The notes under the pieces: model-generated
What the model saw: only the letters and a program-made list of their open reading frames with translations
Database searches by the model: none
What the model was told of the DNA's origin: nothing
From: Novosphingobium lentum NBRC 107847
GTDB lineage: Bacteria > Pseudomonadota > Alphaproteobacteria > Sphingomonadales > Sphingomonadaceae
Reading direction: 5' to 3'
Assembly: GCF_001590965.1 (NCBI RefSeq)
Contig: NZ_BCTW01000009.1
Coordinates: 1-64,000 of the forward strand
Length of the DNA stretch: 64,000 nt
Position numbers and translations under genes: made by a program
In this document: piece by piece, positions 7,806-15,095 of the stretch
Numbering within the stretch: position 1 is the stretch's first letter
Layout: each line of letters opens with the position of its first letter

Positions 7806-7813
7806 GATGCATC

Positions 7814-8626
7814 ATGAAAAGGATGAAACAGATGCACAGGCATTCTCACGGTCCCCACGGGGGACATCACGACAACAACGGCTGCGGCGAAGGTCGCGAG
7901 GATCGGGGACGACACAGCGAAGGTCGCCGCGCAGAAGGTCGGCACGGCGAAGGTCGGCATGGCGAGGGTCGGCATGACCAGCGCGGCGCATGGTTCGCCG
8001 CGCGCTTCGGTGGTGGCTGGCCGGGTGGGCTCGCGGGCGGTTTCGCCCACGATTTCGCCCATGATTTCGCACGCGAATTCGGTCGAGGCTTCGGTGGTCC
8101 CGGCGGCCCCCGAGGGCGCGGCGGCCCTGACGGTCCGGGCGGCAGGGGTGGCCGGCGCGGTCCGCGCGGACGCATGTTCGGTGGCGGCGAACTGCGCCTG
8201 TTGCTGCTCGCGCTCGTCGCCGAACAGCCGCGCCACGGTTACGAGCTGATCAAGGCGATCGAGGATCTGGCGGGAGGGCAGTATGCCCCCAGTCCGGGCG
8301 TAGTCTATCCCACGCTCAGCCTGCTGGTGGACGAAGGCATGATCGCCGAAAGCGCCGCCGACGGACCGCGCAAGGCGTTCACCGTGACCGAAGCCGGGCA
8401 GGCCGAACTCGCCACCCGCGCGGACGAAGCGGCGGGCTTGCGGGCGCGGCTCGCGGAACTGGGCGCGGCGCAGGATCATGAGGCGGCCCCCCCGGTGCGT
8501 CGCGCCATCGGCAACCTGTTCGCTGCGCTGCGTGCGGGAGCGGCGGCCGAGGGCTTCGACCGCGAAAAGGCGCACCAGATCGCCGATATTCTCGACGAGG
8601 CGGCGCGCAAGATCGAGCGGTTGTAA
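7814..8626 (+). CDS. PadR-family regulator with a His/Gly/Arg-rich N-terminal extension
   Basis: A 270-residue protein. Residues about 1-118 are low complexity: a His/Gly/Glu/Arg part with imperfect GRHGE repeats, a part with repeated FAHDFAHDF-type units, and a Gly/Pro/Arg-rich linker. The winged-helix PadR domain follows (about 122-195: LRLLLLALVAEQPRHGYEL, SPGVVYPTLSLLVDEGMI, FTVTEAGQAEL), with a C-terminal helical dimerisation arm. PadR proteins are ligand- or stress-responsive repressors. The His-rich extension suggests metal binding, but this is not shown. The start at 7814 is close to two further in-frame ATGs (7823, 7832). A palindrome lies just upstream, compatible with autorepression. 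Confidence 0.88.
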   Translation: MKRMKQMHRHSHGPHGGHHDNNGCGEGREDRGRHSEGRRAEGRHGEGRHGEGRHDQRGAWFAARFGGGWPGGLAGGFAHDFAHDFAREFGRGFGGPGGPRGRGGPDGPGGRGGRRGPRGRMFGGGELRLLLLALVAEQPRHGYELIKAIEDLAGGQYAPSPGVVYPTLSLLVDEGMIAESAADGPRKAFTVTEAGQAELATRADEAAGLRARLAELGAAQDHEAAPPVRRAIGNLFAALRAGAAAEGFDREKAHQIADILDEAARKIERL

Positions 8627-8730
8627 CCCGACGCCGACGCAAACCTGAACCACACCTAACCTCACATTGCCCAACCCGGGCGGAGCGTGATATGCTCCGT
8701 CCGGGTCCACTGGCTTGGGGAGAGGCGACG

Positions 8731-9174
8731 ATGGAACTTGCCAGCGACACGCGCAACGCGGCACCGTGGCACTTGTGGGCGATCGGCACGATCAGCCTGC
8801 TGTGGAACAGTTTCGGCTGCTACGATTACACGATGACCAACTTGCGCGATGCGAAATACCTCGCGCAGTTCCCGCCCGAAGTGATCGGTTATCTCGACAC
8901 CATGCCCGGGTGGCTGACCGCCTTCTGGGCGCTGGGCGTGTGGGGGTCGATCGCGGGGTCGGTGTTGCTGCTGCTACGCTCGCGCCATGCGGTGACCGCG
9001 TTTGCCGTCTCGCTGCTCGGACTGGCGGTGAGCCAGGGCTACCAGTTCGTCACCGGCCGTCCCGACGCGATGAAGGGCTCGGCCATGCTGGTGATGACCG
9101 TGGTCATCTGGGGCGCGCTGATCTTCTTCCTGTGGTACGCCGCGCGGATGAAGCGGCAGGGCGTGCTGGGGTAG
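8731..9174 (+). CDS. Four-helix integral membrane protein, unknown function
   Basis: A 147-residue protein with a good ribosome site (GGGGAGAGG) before the ATG. Four hydrophobic helices are evident at roughly 13-30, 63-85, 92-110 and 122-142, with a periplasmic or cytosolic loop containing a Tyr/Asp motif (GCYDYTMTNLRDA). This resembles a conserved small membrane protein of sphingomonads sometimes labelled a hypothetical sugar transporter, but I cannot support transport. It stands alone after the PadR gene and converges on the glycosyltransferase. Confidence 0.75.
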   Translation: MELASDTRNAAPWHLWAIGTISLLWNSFGCYDYTMTNLRDAKYLAQFPPEVIGYLDTMPGWLTAFWALGVWGSIAGSVLLLLRSRHAVTAFAVSLLGLAVSQGYQFVTGRPDAMKGSAMLVMTVVIWGALIFFLWYAARMKRQGVLG

Positions 9175-9202
9175 CGCAGGCCCGGCTCGGACTGGAACCG
9201 GT

Positions 9203-10429
9203 TCAGGCCGGAACCGACCACCGCCGCGCCTGCTTCTGGCGGATCAGCCGCAAGTAGGTGTCGGCCACCGCCTGGTTGATCTGGTCCCAGCCGAATTCCC
9301 CCGCGCGCGCCTCACCTGCTGCGCCGTGGCGCGCGCGCAAGGCGGGATCCTCGATGTAGCAGCGCAAGGCTTCGGCGAAGTTGCGCACCGCGCCCGGCGT
9401 GATCAGGCGGCCCGAAACGTGGTCGTCGACCAGGCTCTGGCTGCCGGTCGCGGCGGCGGCGACCACGGGCAGGCTGCAGGCCATCGCCTCCAGCGTGACG
9501 TTGCCGAACGTCTCGGTCACGCTGGGGTTGAACAGCACATCCATGCTGGCCACTGCGCGGCCCAGGTCCATGCCGCCCTGAAAGCCGGCGAACACCGCCT
9601 GCGGCAGCCGCGCGGCGAACCATTCGCGCGCCGGGCCTTCACCCACGATCAGCACGCGATGGCGCACGCCGCGCCGCGCGAGCATGTCGATCGAGTCCGA
9701 AAACACGTCGAGCCCCTTTTCCATCACCAGCCGGCCGAGGAACCCGATCACGATCTCGTCGTCGGCGATGCCCAGCTCCTGCCGCCACGCATTGCTGCGG
9801 CGACCGGGGTGGAAGATGTCACGGTCCACCCCGCGCGACCAGATGTCGATGTCATAGTTCATGCGCTGCGCGCGCAGCATCTGCGCCATCGATTCCGACG
9901 GCGCGACCAGCGCGTCGCAGCGGCGGTAGAACCGGCGCAGGCCCGCTTCGACCACGGGTTCGAGGAACGCCATGTTGTAATAGCGCGGATACGTCTCGAA
10001 CCGGGTGTGGACCGAGGCGAGGATCGGGAGCTTCTTGGCGCGCGCCCAGCTGACCGCGCGATGGCCGACGATGTCGGGCGAGGAGACGTGGATCACGTTC
10101 GGCGCAAAATCGCGCAAGTCACGGCGCACGCGCGGGCTGAGCGCCAGCGGCAGCCGGTATTCGGCGCGGCCGGGAATGGGCAGCGACGGCACGCCCACCA
10201 GCCGGCCCTTGGAAGGGAACGCCGGATGCGCGACCTTGGGTGCATAGACCCGCACATGTGCGCCCTGCCGCTGCAAGTAGCCCACCAGCCGGTTGAGCGC
10301 CTGGTTCGCGCCATCGCGCACATAGTTGTAGTTGCCGCTGAACAGCGCCACGCGCAAGTCGCTAAGCTCCGGGGCGGTGTTTTCTGCATCGCGCGGACCG
10401 GTGGGCGAATGTTCTGCGAGATCGGCCAT
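9203..10429 (-). CDS. GT4-type glycosyltransferase (alpha-mannosyltransferase-like)
   Basis: A 408-residue GT-B glycosyltransferase. The N-terminal acceptor half begins at DLRVALFSGNYNYVRDGAN, and the C-terminal nucleotide-sugar half carries VIGFLGRLVMEKGLD, the E-x7-E-like block FNPSVTETFGNVTLEAMAC and a typical GT4 ending. The pattern is close to GDP-mannose-dependent mannosyltransferases and sulfoquinovosyl/diacylglycerol glycosyltransferases. The ATG at 10429 (MADLAEH) is preferred because upstream residues look non-coding. The probable role is glycolipid or envelope glycan synthesis. Donor and acceptor are undetermined. Confidence 0.88.
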   Translation of the reverse strand: MADLAEHSPTGPRDAENTAPELSDLRVALFSGNYNYVRDGANQALNRLVGYLQRQGAHVRVYAPKVAHPAFPSKGRLVGVPSLPIPGRAEYRLPLALSPRVRRDLRDFAPNVIHVSSPDIVGHRAVSWARAKKLPILASVHTRFETYPRYYNMAFLEPVVEAGLRRFYRRCDALVAPSESMAQMLRAQRMNYDIDIWSRGVDRDIFHPGRRSNAWRQELGIADDEIVIGFLGRLVMEKGLDVFSDSIDMLARRGVRHRVLIVGEGPAREWFAARLPQAVFAGFQGGMDLGRAVASMDVLFNPSVTETFGNVTLEAMACSLPVVAAAATGSQSLVDDHVSGRLITPGAVRNFAEALRCYIEDPALRARHGAAGEARAGEFGWDQINQAVADTYLRLIRQKQARRWSVPA

Positions 10430-10564
10430 GGTCGGGCGCCATACTGCCGTCGCGGTCGCTTGGCGAGCGCGAAGCACGACGCGGCGCACTGTCCCAGATG
10501 GGAAACTCCGATGAACAGGTACGGGCGGCTTGCCCAAGCGCGCCGCCCGTTCCGTCAATCCGGC

Positions 10565-10954
10565 TTACCAGCCGCGATGGTGTCCGCGTCCTTCGCCACG
10601 ACCGCCCCAGCCGCGCCGATCGCCGTCATGGTCCCAGCCGCGACGGTCGCGGCGCCAGTCGCGGTCGCGGTAATAGTTGCCGCGATAGGCGGGGTACGAA
10701 TTGTAGTAGTAATAGCTGCCACGATAGCGCGGATAATAGCCGCGATCGTAGTAGTAGCCGTCGTCGTAATCGCGATGGTCCGATGCCAGCGCGGCGCCGA
10801 GCGCGAGGCCGACCACACCCGCGCCGATCGCGATGGCGGCATCGTCGCCACCGCCACGGTGGCGGTAATAATCGCGCGCTTCGGCCGGTGCCGCCGCGGT
10901 CAACGCACTCGCCGCAAAAGCAGCAGTCAGCGCAGCCTTGCCAAACAGGTTCAT
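10565..10954 (-). CDS. Secreted glycine-zipper protein with Tyr/Arg/Asp-rich tail
   Basis: A 129-residue protein with a clear signal peptide (MNLFGKAALTAAFAASALTA, cleavage near AEA). A short glycine-zipper stretch follows (AIAIGAGVVGLALGAALAS), then a tail dominated by Tyr, Arg, Asp and Gly. It is a paralogue in plan of the protein at 12224-12640. The two sit either side of the outer-membrane barrel at 11192. Its role is likely periplasmic or envelope-associated, with no enzymatic motif. Confidence 0.8.
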   Translation of the reverse strand: MNLFGKAALTAAFAASALTAAAPAEARDYYRHRGGGDDAAIAIGAGVVGLALGAALASDHRDYDDGYYYDRGYYPRYRGSYYYYNSYPAYRGNYYRDRDWRRDRRGWDHDGDRRGWGGRGEGRGHHRGW

Positions 10955-11191
10955 GTTGCGTCTCCAGACATTTCCGGACGGCAGCCCGCGACCCATCCGC
11001 CGACTCGCCGGAATTGTATATCCGGATTGGAGCATTCCAGCGGTGAACCGCCGATTAACTCGCTGTTGATGTGTGTCTTGATTGCAACAGTTGCTCAGAA
11101 TGGACCAATAGGCCGGGAACGGCTCGTGCATTGGATGCTTTGGATGTTCGATGGCGCTGGCCATCGCGAGCTTGATCACAAAGGAATTCAC

Positions 11192-12043
11192 ATGAGCACC
11201 TTCCATTGTATTGCGTGGCCGCTGGCTGCTGCCTCCGCAATGCTGGCATTCCCGGCCATGGCGCAGGACAATACTTTCAACCGCGACAAGCATTTCGATG
11301 GTCCGTATATCTCGGGCACGGTCGGCGTCGCGGCGCAGCCCAACGATCCCGGCGATACCCTGATGTTCGACACCGGCAGCGGCAGCTATAACGACACCGT
11401 CACCACGGCGGCTGGCGGAAACGCGTTCTCGCCCGGGTTCTGCAACGGTCGCTTCACCAGCACCGCGCCGGGCACCGGCTGTTCGAACGACAAGGACCGC
11501 GTCGCCTATTCGGGCCGCATCGGTTACGACAAGCGGATGGGCAGCAACATCGCGATCGGCGCGCTGGTCGAAGGTTCGGGCAACAACGCGCTCGACGGGA
11601 CCTCGGCGTTCAGCACCACGCCGGCGGCGTATGAAATCACGCGCGGTCTTGACTATGCCATCTCGGCGCGGGCGCGTGCCGGGTTCACTCCCGGCGGCGG
11701 CGCGCTGTTCTATGGCACCGGCGGCATCAGCTATGCCAAGATCGCGCACAGCTTCCGCACCACCAACACCGCCAACACGTTCACGCCGAACCGCGACGGC
11801 AAGATGGTGTTCGGCTACCAGGCCGGCGGCGGCACCGAAGTGATGCTGACCGACCACATCTCGCTGGGGCTGGAATACCTGTTCAACCGCTACAAGGACA
11901 ACAAGTACTACGTCCAGGTCGGGCAGGGCACGGCGGCGGCCACCAACCCGTTCATTCTGAACGGCCGGACCACCCGCATCCGCCAGGGCAGCGAGAACCT
12001 GACGTTCCACACGCTGAGCGCCACGATGAGCTATCGCTTCTGA
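11192..12043 (+). CDS. Outer-membrane beta-barrel protein (OmpA-like/OMP_b-brl)
   Basis: A 283-residue protein with a signal peptide (cleavage after AMA, before QDNTF). A long series of amphipathic strands alternates with Gly-rich turns, ending in the outer-membrane C-terminal signature SATMSYRF. The ribosome site is AAAGGA 7 bases upstream of the ATG. Motifs such as GYQAGGGTEVML and ISLGLEYLFNRYKD are typical of the small OmpA/opacity-type barrels. It is followed by a terminator at 12074. Function is unknown, perhaps a structural or surface antigen. Confidence 0.88.
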   Translation: MSTFHCIAWPLAAASAMLAFPAMAQDNTFNRDKHFDGPYISGTVGVAAQPNDPGDTLMFDTGSGSYNDTVTTAAGGNAFSPGFCNGRFTSTAPGTGCSNDKDRVAYSGRIGYDKRMGSNIAIGALVEGSGNNALDGTSAFSTTPAAYEITRGLDYAISARARAGFTPGGGALFYGTGGISYAKIAHSFRTTNTANTFTPNRDGKMVFGYQAGGGTEVMLTDHISLGLEYLFNRYKDNKYYVQVGQGTAAATNPFILNGRTTRIRQGSENLTFHTLSATMSYRF

Positions 12044-12073
12044 ACGCAACCCGCGTTACCGAAGCCTGCAACG

Positions 12074-12105
12074 AAGGGCCGTCTCCTGCGGGAGGCCGCC
12101 CTTTT
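12074..12105 (+). terminator. Intrinsic terminator after the outer-membrane protein gene
   Basis: GGGC...CTCC and GGAG...GCCC arms form a GC-rich hairpin with a TGCG loop, followed by TTTT. It lies 30 bp downstream of the stop codon. Confidence 0.7.
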
Positions 12106-12131
12106 CGCATGGTGGCCCGCAAGGTGCCGGA

Positions 12132-12169
12132 CAAAACAAATCCCCCGGAACCTTGCAGCCCCGGGGGAT
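12132..12169 (-). terminator. Intrinsic terminator of the glycine-zipper gene (12224-12640)
   Basis: Read on the minus strand, ATCCCCCGG and CCGGGGGAT form a 9-bp perfect stem with a 12-nt loop, followed by TTGTTTTG. It lies about 55 bp beyond the stop codon of the minus-strand gene. Confidence 0.7.
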
Positions 12170-12223
12170 CGGTAATTCAGGTCAGGCCCGATCTGGCTCG
12201 CGGACCGGGCCGGACTTCAGCGA

Positions 12224-12640
12224 TCAGTCGTCGTCGCGGTCATGGCTGCGGTGCTGGTTGTAGCCGCGGTTGTCATATCCGCGACGATCGTAGCCACGGT
12301 CATAGCCGTTGTTGTAGCCATTGTAGCCGTTGTTGTAATAGCCGTTGTTGTAGCCGTTATAACCGTTGTTGTAGTAACCGTTGTTATAGCCATTGCTGTA
12401 GTAACCACGGTTGCTGCCGTTGCTGTAATAGCCCCGGTCGCGATCGCGATGATGGTTGTTGCCCGATGCCACGGCGGCACCGATGGCCAGGCCGATGATC
12501 CCGCCGACAACGGCGCCGGCAACGGCATCGCCGCCGCCGTCATGGTATCCGCGAGCCTGCGCGGCAGGGGCGGTGGTGGCGAGCGCGGTGGCTCCAAGGG
12601 CCAGACCCAGGGCAGCCTTCTTGAACATGGTCTTCATCAT
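12224..12640 (-). CDS. Secreted glycine-zipper protein with NNGY repeats
   Basis: A 138-residue protein with a signal peptide (MFKKAALGLALGATALATTA...) and a strong glycine zipper (AGAVVGGIIGLAIGAAVASG). A tandem Asn/Gly/Tyr repeat follows, with two copies of a 12-residue NNGYYNNGYNGY unit and degenerate flanks, then an Arg/Asp tail. At DNA level the repeat is a 36-bp period around 12308-12400. It is related in architecture to 10565-10954. Glycine zippers insert in or associate with membranes. The repeat may be adhesive or intrinsically disordered. Two adjacent ATGs (12640, 12634) could both serve as start. Confidence 0.82.
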   Translation of the reverse strand: MMKTMFKKAALGLALGATALATTAPAAQARGYHDGGGDAVAGAVVGGIIGLAIGAAVASGNNHHRDRDRGYYSNGSNRGYYSNGYNNGYYNNGYNGYNNGYYNNGYNGYNNGYDRGYDRRGYDNRGYNQHRSHDRDDD

Positions 12641-12932
12641 TCATCTCCTCGGTCCGGTGCGCCGCGCTTGTGCGTCGCGTTCCGTGGCCTCGAAGATGGT
12701 TATGGATGATTCGTCCTGAACGGTCGCGGCACAACCGTGGCAGCTTTCGTTCAGGAAAGTAAAAAGTTGTATTAACGGCGTTTCATGTGCGTTGACCGGT
12801 CCCTGACTTCGTCAGCGATCTTGCGCGGCATCGGTCCGCGCGGTTGGTTTTGTGTTTCAGCGAGGCTGAAACAGAGCGGGCCGGTGCCGCCCCCGCCGTG
12901 AGGCGGGAAAAAGCGCGTCGGCCCGCGAACCC

Positions 12933-14777
12933 TTACGCAGCCTTCTTGCGGCCGGCCTTCTTGCGATCGTTGGGATCGAGCAGCGCCTTGCGGATGCGGA
13001 TCGACTTGGGGGTGACTTCGACCATCTCGTCGTCGTCGATGTAGGCGATGGCCTGTTCCAGCGTCATGATCTTCGGCGGGGTCAGGCGGATCGCGTCGTC
13101 CTTGCCCGTCGAGCGGAAGTTGGTCAGCTGCTTCGACTTCATCGGGTTGACTTCGAGATCGTCGGGCTTGGCGTTCTCGCCGATGATCATGCCTTCGTAC
13201 AAAGGCTCACCCGCGCCGACGAACAGGATGCCGCGTTCCTCGAGCGGGCCGAGCGCGTAGGCCACCGCTTCGCCCGCGCCGTTGGAGATCAGCACGCCGT
13301 TCTTGCGGCCTTCGATCTTGCCCTTGTGCGGCCCGTACTTCTCGAACAGCCGGTTCATGATCCCGGTGCCGCGCGTGTCGGACAGGAATTCGCCGTGGTA
13401 GCCGATCAGCCCGCGCGACGGGGCGGAGAAGGTGATGCGGGTCTTGCCGCCGCCTGAGGGACGCATGTCGGTCATCTCGCCCTTGCGGGTGGCCATCTTC
13501 TCGACGACGGTACCGGCGTATTCGTCGTCCACGTCGATCACGGTGGTTTCGTACGGTTCGGTCTGCTTGCCGTCCTCGTCGGTGCGATAGAGCACGCGCG
13601 GACGGCTGATGCCCAGCTCGAAGCCTTCGCGACGCATCGTTTCAATCAGCACGCCCAGCTGCAGTTCCCCGCGCCCGGCCACTTCGAAGCTGTCCTTGTC
13701 GGCGCTTTCGGTCACCTTGATCGCGACGTTCGATTCGGCTTCGCGGGCCAGACGGTCACGGATCATGCGGCTGGTGACCTTGCTGCCCTCGCGGCCCGCC
13801 ATCGGCGAATCGTTCACGGCAAAGCGCATCGACAGCGTCGGCGGATCGATCGGCTGCGCGTGCAGCGGCTCGGTCACCGAAGGATCGCAGATGGTGTTGG
13901 CGACGGTCGCCTCGGTCAGCCCGGCGATCGAGATGATGTCGCCCGCCTTGGCTTCGTCCACCGGCACGCGTTCGAGCCCGCGGAACGCCATCAGCTTGGA
14001 GGCGCGGCCGGTCTCGATGATGTTGCCGTCGTTATCCAGCGCGTGGATCGGGCCGTTGACCTTGATCGTGCCCGACTGGACCTTGCCGGTCAGGATGCGG
14101 CCAAGGAAGTTGTCGCGATCGAGCAGCGTGACGAGGAACTTGAACGGTCCGTCGACATCGGCGGCCGGCGGCGGCACATGCTCGACGATCTTGGCGAACA
14201 GCGGCTTCAGGTCGCCTTCGCGGGCTTCCATATCCTCGCTGGCGTAACCGTTGCGGCCCGAGGCGTAGAGCACGGGGAAATCGAGCTGTTCGTCGTTGGC
14301 ATCAAGGCTGACGAACAAGTCGAACACTTCGTCGAGCACTTCCTGTGCGCGGCCGTCCTGGCGATCGATCTTGTTGACCACCACGATCGGCTTGAGACCC
14401 AGCGCCAGCGCCTTGCCGGTGACGAACTTGGTCTGCGGCATCGCGCCTTCGGAGCTGTCGACCAGCAGGATCACGCCATCGACCATCGACAGGATGCGCT
14501 CCACCTCGCCGCCGAAATCGGCGTGGCCGGGGGTGTCGACGATGTTGATGTGCGTGGTGTGGCCGTTGTGGTCATCCCATTCGACCGAGGTGCACTTGGC
14601 GAGAATGGTGATCCCGCGTTCCTTTTCGAGGTCGTTCGAATCCATCGCCCGCTCCTCGACCCGCTGATTCTCGCGGAAGGTGCCCGACTGGCGGAACAAC
14701 TGATCGACCAGAGTGGTCTTGCCGTGATCGACGTGCGCAATGATTGCGATGTTGCGCATGGGGGTTGGGGCGGACAT
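12933..14777 (-). CDS. typA: Ribosome-associated translational GTPase TypA/BipA
   Basis: A 614-residue full-length TypA. G1 AHVDHGKTTLVDQL, G3 DTPGHADFGGEVER and G4 NKIDR are intact. The EF-G-like domains II, III and V follow, then the TypA-specific C-terminal domain (LIGYHGEFLSDTRGTGIMNR). The tail ends in a Lys/Arg run. TypA binds the ribosome and is needed under cold and other stresses. It is monocistronic here. A perfect 7-bp inverted repeat (12854-12872, GTTTCAG/CTGAAAC) lies downstream but has no U-run. Confidence 0.96.
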   Translation of the reverse strand: MSAPTPMRNIAIIAHVDHGKTTLVDQLFRQSGTFRENQRVEERAMDSNDLEKERGITILAKCTSVEWDDHNGHTTHINIVDTPGHADFGGEVERILSMVDGVILLVDSSEGAMPQTKFVTGKALALGLKPIVVVNKIDRQDGRAQEVLDEVFDLFVSLDANDEQLDFPVLYASGRNGYASEDMEAREGDLKPLFAKIVEHVPPPAADVDGPFKFLVTLLDRDNFLGRILTGKVQSGTIKVNGPIHALDNDGNIIETGRASKLMAFRGLERVPVDEAKAGDIISIAGLTEATVANTICDPSVTEPLHAQPIDPPTLSMRFAVNDSPMAGREGSKVTSRMIRDRLAREAESNVAIKVTESADKDSFEVAGRGELQLGVLIETMRREGFELGISRPRVLYRTDEDGKQTEPYETTVIDVDDEYAGTVVEKMATRKGEMTDMRPSGGGKTRITFSAPSRGLIGYHGEFLSDTRGTGIMNRLFEKYGPHKGKIEGRKNGVLISNGAGEAVAYALGPLEERGILFVGAGEPLYEGMIIGENAKPDDLEVNPMKSKQLTNFRSTGKDDAIRLTPPKIMTLEQAIAYIDDDEMVEVTPKSIRIRKALLDPNDRKKAGRKKAA

Positions 14778-15095
14778 GGGACGCTTTCAAAAATGTGATG
14801 GCAAAAGGTGTTGGCGATTGCGGGTGTTCGGCGGACGCTACGACCCGCTCATTCCAAGGGCGCGCGCTTAGCCGCAATTGTGCGCTGCGGCAAGGCTTGG
14901 TGCAGGGGTGGTCCCACTGAAACCTGTGTCAATAAGGCAACAATCGGTGGTTATGCGCCACGGATTGCGATTTGGCGATTGTGCGGATTCGCGTCGAATT
15001 CTACAAAATCGGTCGGGACCAGGATGTATCAGACCACAACGGCCGCTTCTGTGCGGAACATCCCGGTCAGTCGTTGAGAAGGATATCCACGCATC
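14778..15095. other. Intergenic region between typA and the TonB receptor gene
   Basis: A 318-bp gap between divergent genes. It must hold both promoters. I see no gene, no convincing paired -35/-10 elements and no known operator. The sequence is somewhat AT-richer near 14930-15010. Confidence 0.5.

Noticed and set aside
12308-12410. Possible CRISPR-like repeat array
   Set aside because: The 36-bp period is in frame and encodes NNGY-type protein repeats; no spacers of constant size, no cas genes.
12854-12872. GTTTCAG/CTGAAAC hairpin as a typA terminator
   Set aside because: Perfect stem but no U-run on the minus strand, so termination cannot be claimed.
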